A DNA stretch of 58,668 nt from Ectopseudomonas oleovorans (GTDB taxonomy: Bacteria > Pseudomonadota > Gammaproteobacteria > Pseudomonadales > Pseudomonadaceae), in contig NZ_QASO01000026.1 in the NCBI RefSeq assembly GCF_003052605.1, positions 1 through 58,668 on the forward strand, read 5' to 3'. Within the stretch, counting starts at the first letter, position 1; each line of letters opens with the position of its first letter. The position numbers and the translations under genes are program-made. Shown here piece after piece: positions 46,435-57,242 of the stretch. The notes under the pieces are model-generated. The model was not told the DNA's origin. It saw nothing but the letters and a program-made list of their open reading frames with translations, and searched no databases.

Positions 46435-47568
46435 GTGAGCGAAGCATCCACCCCGAACACGCCAGAAGATAAACCGGCCAGCGAAGCCGTGAAACCCACA
46501 CCTGCACCGCCACCGGTTAAGGCATCACGCAGTGGCGGTGGTAGCGGCCTTGCCGCATTTGCCCTGCTGATTGGCCTGGCTGGCGCCGGTGCTGGCGGCT
46601 GGAGCCTGTGGCAACTGCATGCAATGCAGAGCAGGGACCTGCAGCAGGCCGAAGACCTGCAGCGCACCCGTGACGACAGTGCGAAGAAAGTGGATGAGCT
46701 GGCCCAACGCCTCGACTCGCGTCTGTCCGCCCTGCCCAGTGCGGCCGAGCTGGACGAGCGCCGTCGCCTGTTGGCCAATCTGCAGAGCGATCAGCAGCGT
46801 CTGAGCCAGCGCCTGGAAAGCGTGCTCGATGGTAGCCGCCAGGATTGGCGTCTGGACGAGGCCGAACACCTGCTGCGCTTGGCCACCTTGAGATTGTCTG
46901 CGCTGCAGGACGTCGCCAGCGCTGAAGCGCTGGTACTGGCCGCCGATGAAATCCTCCGCGAGCAGGACGACCCTGCCGCATTCGCCGCCCGTGAGCAGCT
47001 CAGCCGTAGTCTCGAAGCCCTGCGCACCACCGAACGCCCGGACCGCGTCGGCCTGTTCCTGCAGCTGGGCGCCTTGCGTGAGCAGGCCGCTACCCTCAAT
47101 CCACTGGCGCCGACCTTCGAAGGGCAGGGTGACGTGCTCTCCGACCTGGCAGCCGAAGGCGACGGCAGTGCCTGGTGGAGCGAGTGGGCGAAGAAGCTGT
47201 CGGAGTACTTCCGTATCGAGTTCGACGCCGATCGCAACGTGCGTCCGCTGCTGTCCGGGCAAAGCCTGTCGCAGGTGCGCCTGAGCCTGTCGCTGGCTCT
47301 GGAACAGGCGCAGTGGGCCGCACTGCATGGTCAGACCGATGTGTACAAGCAGTCGCTGAAACAGGCCGAGGAAATCCTCGATGCCCACTTCAACCTGGAC
47401 AACCCGGACAGTCGCGCGCTGCGCCAGCGCCTCGGCGAGCTGGCTGATGCCAGCATCGAGGTCAAGGTGCCGGATCTGAGCGAGTCGCTCGATGCACTGC
47501 AGGCCTACCTGCAACGCAAGCAGGCGCAACGTCGGCAGGGGGCCGCGGCGGCCGAGGAGGCGCAATGA
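46435..47568 (+). CDS. hemX: HemX-like membrane protein (uroporphyrinogen-III C-methyltransferase-like, no SAM domain)
   Basis: 377-residue inner-membrane protein: a disordered Pro/Lys-rich N-terminus (about 1-38), one TM helix (LAAFALLIGLAGAGAGGWSL, about 39-58), a coiled coil (QQAEDLQRTRDDSAKKVDEL) and a periplasmic helical domain. HemX proteins carry the PF04375 domain and are named from hemCDXY operons, but lack a methyltransferase site; they may scaffold haem enzymes. Start GTG at 46435 with AAAAGGACG upstream. It overlaps hemY by 4 bp. Confidence 0.9.
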   Translation: MSEASTPNTPEDKPASEAVKPTPAPPPVKASRSGGGSGLAAFALLIGLAGAGAGGWSLWQLHAMQSRDLQQAEDLQRTRDDSAKKVDELAQRLDSRLSALPSAAELDERRRLLANLQSDQQRLSQRLESVLDGSRQDWRLDEAEHLLRLATLRLSALQDVASAEALVLAADEILREQDDPAAFAAREQLSRSLEALRTTERPDRVGLFLQLGALREQAATLNPLAPTFEGQGDVLSDLAAEGDGSAWWSEWAKKLSEYFRIEFDADRNVRPLLSGQSLSQVRLSLSLALEQAQWAALHGQTDVYKQSLKQAEEILDAHFNLDNPDSRALRQRLGELADASIEVKVPDLSESLDALQAYLQRKQAQRRQGAAAAEEAQ

Positions 47569-48812
47569 GACGCCTGATCTGGCTCCTGTTATTGCTGGCC
47601 ATTGCCGCCGGGCTGTATCTGCTCAGTCTGGCCATCGAGGCCGACCGCGGTTATGTGCTGTTCGCCTACCAGGGCTTTCGCTACCAGTCCGGCCTGTGGG
47701 CATTCCTTGGCCTGCTGGTGGTCGTGGTGGTGCTGTACTACCTGATCAAGTGGACACTGCGTTTGTTGCTCAGCTCGACACGGCTGGCCAACCCCTGGTC
47801 GCGTCTGCATCGTAACCGCCGTGTGCGCCTGGCTTCCGAGCAGGGCATGCTCGACCTGGCCGAAGGTCGCTGGGCGCGTGCCCAGCGTCAACTGACCCGT
47901 GCCGCCGAAGCCGACAGTCAACCATTGATGTATTACCTCGGCGCTGCTCGTGCCGCCAGCAAGCTTGGCGATCACGAGCAGAGCGACGCATTGCTCGAAC
48001 GCGCACTGAACAAGCAACCCCAGGCCGAGCTGGCGATTGCCCTAACCCACGCCGAACTGCAGCGTAACCGCGGCGACAGCGATGCGGCACTGGAAACCCT
48101 GCAGGCCATGCGTGAGCGCCACCCAGGCCATCACCTGGTGCTGCGACAATTGCAGCGTCTGTATCTGCAGCGCCAGGACTGGTCGGCACTACTTGGCTTG
48201 CTGCCCGAGTTGCGCAAGGAAAAGGCGCTGCCCGCCGCAGAACTCGACGAACTGGAGCGCGAAACCTGGCGTGGTCGCCTGGCCGATGCCGGCCTGGCTG
48301 GCCAGGGCCATGGCGAAACTGCACTTCAGCCGCTGACGCAAGCCTGGCAGCAGCTGTCCACGTCACTGCGTCAGGAGCCTGAGCTGATCGCCACCTATGT
48401 CGAGCAACTGCGTCGACTGGGCGCGCAGGAAGAAGCCGAGGAAGTGCTGCGCAGTGCGCTCAAGCGTGGTTACGACAGCCGTCTGGCACGCTTCTACGGT
48501 GTGCTGCGTGGTGCCGACCCGGCGCGTCAGCTGCAAACGGCCGAACTCTGGCTCAAGCAGCATCCGCAGGATCCTGCCCTGCTGTTGACCCTGGGCCGTC
48601 TGAGCCTGCAGAACCAGTTGTGGGGCAAGGCGCGAGACTATTTCGAGGCCAGTCTGAAGCTCGAGCGCCACCCGGAAACCTGCGCCGAGCTGGCGCGTCT
48701 GCTGGCGCAATTGGGCGAGTTGGAACGCAGCAATCAGCTGTTGCTGGAAAGCCTCGGTCTGTTGCATCAGGGCCTGCCACCGCTGCCGCAACCGCAGGGC
48801 GTGACGGCCTGA
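47565..48812 (+). CDS. hemY: HemY-type TPR membrane protein
   Basis: 415-residue protein of the proteobacterial HemY_N/TPR type (not the Gram-positive oxidase of the same name). Two N-terminal TM helices (LLLLAIAAGLYLLSLAIEAD and FLGLLVVVVVLYYLIKWTLR) are followed by TPR-like repeats (WARAQRQLTRAAEADSQPLM, LGKARDYFEAS-type LWGKARDYFEASLKLE). Role in haem metabolism is uncertain. It is the last gene of the hem cluster; a hairpin (48897-48916) follows. Confidence 0.92.
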   Translation: MRRLIWLLLLLAIAAGLYLLSLAIEADRGYVLFAYQGFRYQSGLWAFLGLLVVVVVLYYLIKWTLRLLLSSTRLANPWSRLHRNRRVRLASEQGMLDLAEGRWARAQRQLTRAAEADSQPLMYYLGAARAASKLGDHEQSDALLERALNKQPQAELAIALTHAELQRNRGDSDAALETLQAMRERHPGHHLVLRQLQRLYLQRQDWSALLGLLPELRKEKALPAAELDELERETWRGRLADAGLAGQGHGETALQPLTQAWQQLSTSLRQEPELIATYVEQLRRLGAQEEAEEVLRSALKRGYDSRLARFYGVLRGADPARQLQTAELWLKQHPQDPALLLTLGRLSLQNQLWGKARDYFEASLKLERHPETCAELARLLAQLGELERSNQLLLESLGLLHQGLPPLPQPQGVTA

Positions 48813-48896
48813 ATGGATGCGGCTGATTGCCGCAGCGCACTCGCCGTACGGACGGAGGGGCGTTCGGGCATGATGAACAGCCTGCTCTGAGTCATG

Positions 48897-48916
48897 GGGC
48901 GCCTTGAAAGGCGCCC
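48897..48916. terminator. Hairpin after hemY (possible terminator)
   Basis: Perfect stem GGGCGCC/GGCGCCC with a TTGAAA loop, 84 bp after hemY and before dsbH. The T-run is weak (CTCGCTTTCCT), so termination may be partial. Confidence 0.5.
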
Positions 48917-48963
48917 TCGCTTTCCTCTACCGTACTGCCCTCGATTTCCCTCCCGGAGCCACC

Positions 48964-49455
48964 ATGCACTTGGCCAGCCCGCGTCCCCTGTTTTTCCTGG
49001 CATTCATCGGCTGCGTACTGCTGATGGCGGCTGCGTTGTACCTGGAACATGTCGTCGGCCTGGAACCCTGCCCGATGTGCGTGCTGCAGCGAATCTGCGT
49101 GATTCTGTTCGGCGTGGTCTGCCTGATCGCTGCGCTCCATGGGCCGGGGAGTCTCGGTCGTCGCATCTATGCGGTGCTGGCACTGCTGTTCGCCGGCGCT
49201 GGCGCCGCTACCGCTGGCCGGCAGATCTGGCTGCAGAGCGTGCCGGCCGATCAGCTCGAAGCCTGCCTGCCCAGCCTCGAGTTCATGATGGAAGCCCTGC
49301 CGATGCAGGACATCGTGCGCCTGGTGTTCCAGGGCAGCGCTGACTGTGCCGAGGTGAAGTGGACGCTGTTTGGCATGAGCATCCCCGAGTGGAGCCTGCT
49401 CGGTTTCATCGGCATGCTGGGTTTCTGCCTGTTCCAGCTGCTGCGTCGCGATTGA
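48964..49455 (+). CDS. dsbH: Disulfide bond formation protein DsbB (DsbH)
   Basis: 163-residue inner-membrane quinone reductase that reoxidises DsbA. Four TM helices are visible. The first periplasmic cysteine pair is CPMCVLQR (about 37-44), and the second pair is split between EACLPSLEF and SADCAEVKW. Pseudomonads carry two DsbB proteins; the one between hemY and algQ is DsbH (DsbB2), which fits here. The start at 48964 follows GGAGCCACC. Confidence 0.94.
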   Translation: MHLASPRPLFFLAFIGCVLLMAAALYLEHVVGLEPCPMCVLQRICVILFGVVCLIAALHGPGSLGRRIYAVLALLFAGAGAATAGRQIWLQSVPADQLEACLPSLEFMMEALPMQDIVRLVFQGSADCAEVKWTLFGMSIPEWSLLGFIGMLGFCLFQLLRRD

Positions 49456-49470
49456 GAATGCGAATTGTAC

Positions 49471-49493
49471 GAAGCCACGCGGGTCGTGGCTTC
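49471..49493. terminator. Hairpin after dsbH
   Basis: Nine-bp stem GAAGCCACG/CGTGGCTTC with a 5-nt loop, 15 bp after the dsbH stop. No clear T-run follows (gggattaaa). Confidence 0.5.
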
Positions 49494-49691
49494 GGGATTA
49501 AACGCTCGTATGAAACTTTCTCGCGGCGATGCCTTGATGGTGGGTGCCCACGAGCATAATCTGGCTCGCACGCACCGCCGGAAAAATGCCATTTTGCGGT
49601 TGCCTTCCCAAGGCCAAGCACCGATTGACAGAAAAACGTCTCGGCAGCGGACGTATAACAGGCATTATCGATAAGGGAAGCGGGGTTCATC

Positions 49692-50165
49692 ATGCTTGAG
49701 AGTTGCCAGAATGCACAGGAACGTTGGGGTGGGGTTCACCAGCTGATCGATCGCTGGCTGGGTGAACGCCGCGAACTGGTACGGGCTTACACTACCCTTA
49801 CCAAGGCGCCGCAGGCGCCAGCCATCAACTGTGAGTCTCTGCAGGGTTTCTGCGAGTTGCTGGTGGACTACGTGTCTGCTGGTCACTTCGAGGTCTACGA
49901 GCAGCTGACCAACGAGGCCAAGGCCTTCAACGACCAACGTGGTCTGGAGCTGGCCAAGCAGATCTACCCGCGTATCGAAGCCATTACGGCGGTCGCGCTG
50001 GCGTTCAATGACCACTGCGACAATGGCGATTGTCGCGACAGCACGTCGCTGGTGGCAGAGCTCAATCATCTGGGGCAGTTGCTGCACGAGCGCTTCGAGT
50101 TGGAAGACTGCCTGATTGAAGTGCTGCACAACGCTCATCAGGAACAGGCCGCCGAAGCGCTCTGA
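49692..50165 (+). CDS. algQ: Anti-sigma/alginate regulator AlgQ (Rsd family)
   Basis: 157-residue all-helical Rsd/AlgQ protein that binds domain 4 of the housekeeping sigma factor and so frees RNA polymerase for other sigmas; in P. aeruginosa it affects alginate and siderophore genes. The motif [17 protein letters not shown] and the [23 protein letters not shown] segment are typical. The 236-bp upstream gap suggests its own promoter. Start ATG at 49692 ([14 protein letters not shown]). Confidence 0.95.
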   Translation: MLESCQNAQERWGGVHQLIDRWLGERRELVRAYTTLTKAPQAPAINCESLQGFCELLVDYVSAGHFEVYEQLTNEAKAFNDQRGLELAKQIYPRIEAITAVALAFNDHCDNGDCRDSTSLVAELNHLGQLLHERFELEDCLIEVLHNAHQEQAAEAL

Positions 50166-50243
50166 GCCCGTGCTGGCAATGGTCCGGAGCACTCCGGGCC
50201 GTCAGGCTGACGCCAGTCAGTCAAGCGTCGCCGCATCAAATTT

Positions 50244-50326
50244 GTAGGAGCGGCGCCTCGCCGCGAATCCGGACGGTGCGCACTTGAGCGCACTTGAAAA
50301 GCTTCGCCCCGGGGCGGGGCTCCTAC
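50244..50326. repeat. REP-type palindrome pair (gtaggagcggcgcctcgccgcg...ctcctac)
   Basis: Inverted pair with gtaggag/ctcctac outer ends and GC-rich inner hairpins, plus the internal direct echo gcgcacttgagcgcacttga. It lies between convergent algQ and the FKBP gene. Confidence 0.75.
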
Positions 50327-50380
50327 GCAAGGCCGCGCCAGCAACCTGATCGGATCGGCATCAGGCCGGCAGGCTGGCCT

Positions 50381-51028
50381 TCAGTCGGCCACGTCGAGCA
50401 GGCGTAGATCGAACACCAGTGGCGCATAGGGCGGTATCAGGTCGCCCGCACCTTCCTCCCCGTAAGCCTGATCCGATGGAATCACCAGGCGCCAGTGAGC
50501 GCCTTTCGGCATTTGCAGCAGTGCGCTGCGCCAGCCGCCGATCAGGCTGTCCAGGCGAAACCACTGCGGTGTGCTGCTCTCGTCGAAGACGCTGCCGTCC
50601 GCCAGTTCGCCGCGGTAGCTCACCTGTACTCGGCTGCGAGCGGTGGGCGTCGGGCCGCTGCCAGGGCTGAGCTCCGTCACCAGCACGCCATTGGCCAGCG
50701 TCCGCACGTTCGGGCGGCGCCCTTGGTCGGCGAGAAAGCGCTGCTCGGTTTCGATGGCTTTGGTGTGGCGCTGTGGCGAGGCTTCGATACGCGCTTCGTG
50801 TTCATCCAGCAGCTGCTCGATTCGACCTGCGTCGAGTCGCAGGGGCTTGCCCTCGTAGGCCTGGCGCAAGCCTTCGAGCAGCTCGCTCAGCGGCAGGTCT
50901 GGCACCTCGTCGTGCAGGCGCTCGCCAAGACGCACGCCGAGGCTGTAGGCCAGATCCTGCTGGTGCTGGTCAGCCTGTACGCCCAGGCTGCAGCAGATAG
51001 CGAGGGCGGCTAGTACGGCGCGGCTCAT
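50381..51028 (-). CDS. FKBP-type peptidyl-prolyl cis-trans isomerase
   Basis: 215-residue periplasmic FKBP. The signal peptide is at about 1-19 (MSRAVLAALAICCSLGVQA). An FKBP_N-like helical dimerisation region (about 22-95) is followed by the FKBP_C domain (about 110-213): VQVSYRGELADGSVFDES, LIGGWRSALLQMPKGAHWRL and IPSDQAYGEEGAGDLIPPYA. The family assists folding of exported proteins. It is oriented opposite to its alg neighbours, convergent with algQ. Confidence 0.92.
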   Translation of the reverse strand: MSRAVLAALAICCSLGVQADQHQQDLAYSLGVRLGERLHDEVPDLPLSELLEGLRQAYEGKPLRLDAGRIEQLLDEHEARIEASPQRHTKAIETEQRFLADQGRRPNVRTLANGVLVTELSPGSGPTPTARSRVQVSYRGELADGSVFDESSTPQWFRLDSLIGGWRSALLQMPKGAHWRLVIPSDQAYGEEGAGDLIPPYAPLVFDLRLLDVAD

Positions 51029-51221
51029 TACGGTGTCTCCCGATCAAGATGCTTAGGGGCTGTTGAGGTTACGCGGCGCCGCAGCGTACGCTGAAACGGC
51101 AAAAGGCCTCGGCGATTATGCCAGCGCGGTTCGGCATCTGCTCGGCTCGCCAAAAGGCCTATGGCGAGCCCTCGCGGCTGCGTCTAGTATGGGCGCGTTC
51201 ACATCCGCCAGGAGGCGCGCC

Positions 51222-52085
51222 ATGTCGGCCAAGAAGAAGTCCATCACTACCCCGTTGCACCTGCTGCACCAACTGTCTGCCAGCCTGCTCGAGCACCTGG
51301 AAAATGCCTGCTCGCAAGCGCTGATTGACGCCGAGAAACTGCTCGCCAAGCTGGAGAAGCAGCGCGGCAAGGCGCAGGAAAAACTGCACAAGGCTCGCAG
51401 CAAGCTGCAGGACGCTGCTGTTGCCGGCAAGGCCAAGGCGCAAGCCAAAGCCAAGGACGCAGTCGCCGAGTTGGAGGAACTGCTCGACTCGCTCAAGGCC
51501 AGCCAGAGCGAAACCCGCACCTACATCGCCCAGCTCAAGCGTGATGCCCAGGAAAGCCTGAAGCTGGCACAGGGCGTAGGCAAAGTGAAGGAAGCCGCTG
51601 GTAAGGCGCTGGATGTACGCGAGGCCAACGCCGCTGCTCCGGCCGCCAAACCGGCTACTGCCAAACCGGCGAGCAAACCCGTCGCCAAGCCAGTAGCGAA
51701 ACCGGCGGCAGCCAGCAAACCTGCGGCTAAGCCAGCTGCCAGCAAGGCTGTTGCGGCAAAACCCGCTGCGCCGAAAGCTGCCGCCAAACCGGCAGCCAAG
51801 CCTGCTGCAGCAAAAGCACCGGCCAAGCCCGCAGCAGCCAGTAAACCGGTCGCCAAACCCGCTGCTACGCCGGCTGCCAAGGCCACGCCTGCAAAACCCG
51901 CGAGCAAACCGGTCAGCAAGCCGGCTGCGGTGAAGAAACCAGCCGCTGCCAAGTCTCCGGCGAAGAAGGCTCCGGCCAAGCCAGCAGTTGCCAAGCCAGT
52001 CGCCGCAGCGGTTGCTGCGGCCGCCCCTGCTGCTCCTGCGACCACCAATGGGGCCACCGCCCCGGATACTCCGAGCGCGTCCTAA
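51222..52085 (+). CDS. algP: Histone H1-like regulator AlgP (AlgR3)
   Basis: 287-residue basic DNA-binding protein. An N-terminal helical/coiled-coil part (about 1-125; HLLHQLSASLLEHLENA, KLLAKLEKQRGKAQEKL) is followed by a C-terminal tail made of degenerate KPAA/KPVA repeats (about 138-275) resembling eukaryotic histone H1. In P. aeruginosa it stimulates algD transcription. The tail is encoded by imperfect 12-bp repeats prone to slippage. The start at 51222 follows AGGAGGCGCGCC. It overlaps the converging TIGR02444 gene at the stop codons. Confidence 0.95.
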   Translation: MSAKKKSITTPLHLLHQLSASLLEHLENACSQALIDAEKLLAKLEKQRGKAQEKLHKARSKLQDAAVAGKAKAQAKAKDAVAELEELLDSLKASQSETRTYIAQLKRDAQESLKLAQGVGKVKEAAGKALDVREANAAAPAAKPATAKPASKPVAKPVAKPAAASKPAAKPAASKAVAAKPAAPKAAAKPAAKPAAAKAPAKPAAASKPVAKPAATPAAKATPAKPASKPVSKPAAVKKPAAAKSPAKKAPAKPAVAKPVAAAVAAAAPAAPATTNGATAPDTPSAS

Positions 52086-52525
52086 GGGCGATCAACGGCG
52101 CCGCGTAGCACCTGCAGCGCGGCGCTGTTCCCTCCGGCCAGGCGAATCAGCCAATCGTCTCCGCCTGCCTCGTTTGGCCAGTTCTCGGCCAGTGCCTGCA
52201 AACGATCGAGCAATACCCGCTCGGCCTGCAGTTCCAGTTTCTTGACCTGCTCACGTAAGGCTGCCAGTTCCGCATCCTGGCTTGCATTCGCGCGCCAGTC
52301 TTGGCGTACCTGACGCAAGGGTGCGATCACCTCGCGTTGCCAAGGGGCAGCCGCTTGCTGCAGTGCCTGCAGGCGCTCATCTAGGCAGCGCACACCGCGC
52401 CGCTGCAACCAGGCACCGGTCAGCAGCAGGCAAACGTCACTGCCTGTTTCCTGCAACTCCAGACAGGCCTGTTCCACGCCTGCTCTGGCGTAGAGTTCGA
52501 GGGCGAAATTCCACAGATCCTGCAC
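52082..52525 (-). CDS. TIGR02444 family protein
   Basis: 147-residue soluble protein: MQDLWNFALELYARAGVEQA, LELQETGSDVCLLLTGAWLQ and a C-terminal coiled region (LAALREQVKKLELQAERVLL). The pattern fits TIGR02444, of unknown role, usually next to algP or the ABC-F gene in pseudomonads. Start GTG at 52525. Its stop shares bases with that of algP (4-bp convergent overlap), and it is divergent from the ABC-F gene by 38 bp. Confidence 0.85.
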   Translation of the reverse strand: MQDLWNFALELYARAGVEQACLELQETGSDVCLLLTGAWLQRRGVRCLDERLQALQQAAAPWQREVIAPLRQVRQDWRANASQDAELAALREQVKKLELQAERVLLDRLQALAENWPNEAGGDDWLIRLAGGNSAALQVLRGAVDRP

Positions 52526-52563
52526 GCGGCCTCCGGGGCGATTTGGTAGACTCCGCCGCCATT

Positions 52564-54476
<1,913 letters not shown>

Positions 54477-54477
<1 letters not shown>

Positions 54478-55016
54478 TGGAACAGTTAGATTTGCTGATG
54501 GCCTGGCGCGACCCGCTGATTCGCACTGGCCAGGTACTGCTGATCATCCTGCTGGCGTGGGTTGCCCAACGCATTCTGACCCGTGCCATCAGCCGTCTCG
54601 GCGCGCGTTACAGCCTGCTGCCGCCAGAAGTGCTGCAGCCGCTGCGGGGGCTGGTGCGCTGGCTGATCATGGGCAGCGCACTGCTCATGGTGCTGGAGCG
54701 CCTGGGGGTTTCGGCCACCGTGCTGTGGACGGCGCTGACCGGCTTCACTGCTGTCGCCGCGGTGGCGTTCTTCGCCATCTGGAGCGTGCTGTCGAACATG
54801 TTCTGTGCGCTGCTGATCTTCACCATGGGGCCGTTCCGTATCGGCGACACGGTCGAGGTGATCGATAGCGCTGACAAGCCGGGTGTGAAGGGTAGGGTCA
54901 TCGCCATCAACCTGTTCTACACCACCCTGCAGGACCTCACTGAGGATGCCTCCGGCGCCGTGTTGCAGGTGCCCAACAGTCTGTTCTTCCAGAAGTCGGT
55001 GCGCCGCTGGCGCTGA
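54477..55016 (+). CDS. Small MscS-family protein
   Basis: 179-residue membrane protein with three hydrophobic helices (LIRTGQVLLIILLAWVAQRI; GLVRWLIMGSALLMVLERLG; the pore-like AVAAVAFFAIWSVLSNMFCA) and the start of the MscS beta domain (FRIGDTVEVIDSADKPGVKG). It ends soon after (VPNSLFFQKSVRRWR), so the large C-terminal cage of E. coli MscS (286 residues) is missing; short relatives like this exist in pseudomonads. Whether it gates on tension is unknown. The ATG at 54477 overlaps the ABC-F stop by one base (TGATG); GTG at 54474 is an alternative. Confidence 0.87.
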
Positions 55017-55079
55017 GCATGGCGCCAGGAGTAGGCTGTAGCGCTATTTTCCTGATTTCAGCTACCCGAGGTACGCATC

Positions 55080-55712
55080 ATGGCATTGGAAACCTGGCTC
55101 GCTTTCTTCGTCGCCTGCTGGGTGATCAGCCTGTCGCCGGGCGCCGGTGCCGTGGCCTCGATGTCTGCCGGTATGCAGTACGGCTTCTGGCGCGGTTACT
55201 GGAACGCGCTCGGTTTGCAGCTCGGTCTGGCGCTGCAGATCGCCATCGTCGCCGCCGGTGTGGGCGCCATCCTCGCGACTTCGGCACTGGCCTTCAGCCT
55301 GATCAAGTGGTTCGGCGTGGCCTATCTGATGTTTCTCGCCTACAAACAGTGGGTCGCGCTGCCCAGCGATCTGGATGCCGGCGCGGCTGAGCGTCCTATC
55401 GGCCGGCCACTGAGCCTGGTGCTGCGTGGTTTTCTGGTCAACTTCAGCAATCCCAAGGCCATCGTCTTCATGCTTGCGGTACTGCCGCAGTTCATCGATC
55501 CGCACGCGCCGCTGGTGGCGCAGTATCTGGTCATGGGCGTGACCATGATCAGCGTCGATCTGATCGTCATGGCCGGCTATACCGGTCTTGCCTCGCGTGT
55601 ACTGCGCCTGCTGCGCACGCCGCGCCAGCAGCGCGTGATGAATCGCAGTTTCGCCGCCTTGTTCGCAGCTGCGGCCGGCCTGTTGGCGACGGTCAAGCGC
55701 GCGGCAGTCTGA
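55080..55712 (+). CDS. LysE/RhtB-family amino-acid exporter
   Basis: 210-residue inner-membrane protein with about six helices. The RhtB/LysE signature is SLSPGAGAVASMSAGMQYGF (about 18-37), followed by GLQLGLALQIAIVAAGVGAI and FLVNFSNPKAIVFMLAVLPQ. Members export homoserine, threonine, lysine or similar compounds. Substrate not set by sequence. ATG at 55080 with a weak SD (GAGGTACGCATC). Confidence 0.9.
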   Translation: MALETWLAFFVACWVISLSPGAGAVASMSAGMQYGFWRGYWNALGLQLGLALQIAIVAAGVGAILATSALAFSLIKWFGVAYLMFLAYKQWVALPSDLDAGAAERPIGRPLSLVLRGFLVNFSNPKAIVFMLAVLPQFIDPHAPLVAQYLVMGVTMISVDLIVMAGYTGLASRVLRLLRTPRQQRVMNRSFAALFAAAAGLLATVKRAAV

Positions 55713-56072
55713 GTTTCGGTCGCTATCGTTCAACGCTGGCCGATGGCGTTTGCCAGGGATGTTCTGAAAAAGCCATTCATCGTCACTCCCGCGAAGGCTG
55801 GAGCCCAGGTGATTCGCAAGTTCTGCATGCCCGCCTGTGCGGGCCAGGCGGTTCTTCAGGTTCCGCTTGGCAGTTTGTTACTGAATATTTCATATCCTTC
55901 TTGTGCTCAATCGTTAAGCCAGCAACAATTTAATGCCACCCATTCTCGTTTGGGATGCATTAATGACCCGCTTTCGCTTCTCTCTTTCCTGGCTGATGCT
56001 GCCTTTGCTGGCCAGCCTGAGCCTCGCGCCTGCTGGCATACTGGCCGCTGGTTTCTCTGCGGAAGTAGCTGC
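55713..56072. other. Gap upstream of yaiI, with a repeat and a signal-peptide-like frame
   Basis: The first part (about 55780-55870) contains a degenerate copy of a widespread cgtcattcccgcgaaggcgg-type repeat and a short hairpin (ccgcctgtgcgggccaggcgg). From 55963 a frame on the + strand reads MTRFRFSLSWLMLPLLASLS then LAPAGILAAGFSAEVAA, a good signal peptide, but it runs into the yaiI gene in another frame and stops at 56208. No conserved mature protein follows, so it may be the 5' remnant of an exported protein gene. Confidence 0.4.
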
Positions 56073-56522
56073 ATGCGTGTATGGATCGACGCCGACGCCT
56101 GCCCTCGGGCGGCGCGGGATCAGGTGGTCAAGTTCGCCCTCAAGCGGGGCTTCGAAGTGGTGCTGGTGGCCGGGCAGGCCGTGGCGCGGCCGAACTTCGC
56201 CTGCGTAAAACTGATTGTGGTGCCCAGCGGGCCGGATGCGGCCGATGATCATCTGGTGGAACATGCGGTGCCCGGCGAGCTGGTGATCTGCAGCGATGTG
56301 CCGCTGGCCGACCGCCTGGTGAAGAAGGGCGTCGCCGCACTCGACCCGCGTGGTCGCGAGTTCGACGAGCGCAACATGGGCGAGCGTCTGGCGGTACGTA
56401 ATCTGTTCACCGACCTGCGCGAGCAGGGGCAGGTGGGTGGTGGCCAGGCGCCGTATTCGGAAAAGGACCGGCAGGCCTTCGCCAATGCGCTGGATCGGAT
56501 TCTCACACGGCTGAGTCGCTAG
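56073..56522 (+). CDS. YaiI/YqxD family protein (UPF0178)
   Basis: 149-residue protein with a PIN-like/NYN-type fold. The family start MRVWIDADACPRAARDQVVKF has the acidic DADACP motif; FNNRN-type residues are replaced by VAGQAVARPNFACVKLIVVP. ICSDVPLADRLVKKG and PRGREFDERNMGERLAVRNL complete the signature. The acidic residues suggest a nuclease-like site, but no function is proven. The start at 56073 is fixed by the motif. Confidence 0.9.
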   Translation: MRVWIDADACPRAARDQVVKFALKRGFEVVLVAGQAVARPNFACVKLIVVPSGPDAADDHLVEHAVPGELVICSDVPLADRLVKKGVAALDPRGREFDERNMGERLAVRNLFTDLREQGQVGGGQAPYSEKDRQAFANALDRILTRLSR

Positions 56523-56548
56523 CTGCCTCGGCTACCGAGGCAATGACC

Positions 56549-56614
56549 GTAGGAGCGAGCTCTGCTCGCGAATTTCCTGGGGCAGGGCGCTTCGCGAGCA
56601 GAGCTCGCTCCTAC
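56549..56614. repeat. REP-type palindrome pair (gtaggagcgagctctgctcgcg...)
   Basis: Inverted pair with about 24-bp arms (gtaggagcgagctctgctcg and mirror, each flanked by cgcgaa/ttcgcg). Nearly identical to 9706-9770. It lies between convergent yaiI and the thioesterase gene. Confidence 0.85.
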
Positions 56615-56659
56615 AAAGGCATCCGTTCAGACGCACAGTTGTAGCCTGGGCGGACTCCG

Positions 56660-57127
56660 TCAGCCACACAGATAGGTGCCGGTGCCAACCGCCACCAGCA
56701 CGCCCTCGTCGTTATGCAGCTCCATACGAATCACCGCCACCTTGTTGCCGGCGCGCAGTGGCGTGGCCGTGGCAGTGAAACGCTGACCGCGACCGGGGCG
56801 CAGGTAGTCGATGCGCAGATCGATGGTGCCGAGCTTGGACAGTTTGCTCATGCGTTCGGCTGGCGGCAGGTGCTGGTGGTTGGCGAAGGCGCCGATCAGC
56901 GCCATGGCGCCGCCGCAGACGTCGAGCAGCGAGGAAATCACCCCGCCGTGCAGGATGCCGTGGACGAAGTTGCCGATCAGTTCGGGCTTCATCGGCAGGT
57001 GCATGGTCACCCGCTCGGAGCTCAGCTCATCGAGCTCGATGCCGAGCACCTGATTGAAGGGAATGCGCTGGAAGAAACTGGCCACCGCCTGTTGCAGGTC
57101 GGGGCTGAGGACGAAGGGCTGGGACAT
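56660..57127 (-). CDS. PaaI-type hotdog thioesterase
   Basis: 155-residue hotdog-fold acyl-CoA thioesterase. The core helix motif HGILHGGVISSLLDVCGGAM (about 56-75) holds the expected His-Gly-Gly/Asp set of the PaaI group, with FVLSPDLQQAVASFF upstream and LRIDYLRPGRGQRFTATATP after. Substrate unknown. The start at 57127 (MSQPFVLSPD) is chosen because residues further upstream are not conserved. Confidence 0.87.
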   Translation of the reverse strand: MSQPFVLSPDLQQAVASFFQRIPFNQVLGIELDELSSERVTMHLPMKPELIGNFVHGILHGGVISSLLDVCGGAMALIGAFANHQHLPPAERMSKLSKLGTIDLRIDYLRPGRGQRFTATATPLRAGNKVAVIRMELHNDEGVLVAVGTGTYLCG

Positions 57128-57242
57128 GGCAGGGGCTCCGGGAAATCCTGCCGCCACGCTGCCGCAGCCCAAGCGGTTTGACCAGCGGCGCGGCCAGACT
57201 GCCCTGGCCAATGACCGAAGCGCCCTGTAGTGGTGCTGGTTG

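Noticed and set aside
51640..52060. CRISPR-like or satellite array in algP
   Set aside because: The repeats are in frame, encode KPAA-type units and lack unique spacers of constant length.
52282..52563. N-terminal extension of the ABC-F gene
   Set aside because: Overlaps the TIGR02444 gene on the other strand and is not conserved; the ATG at 52564 starts the family sequence.
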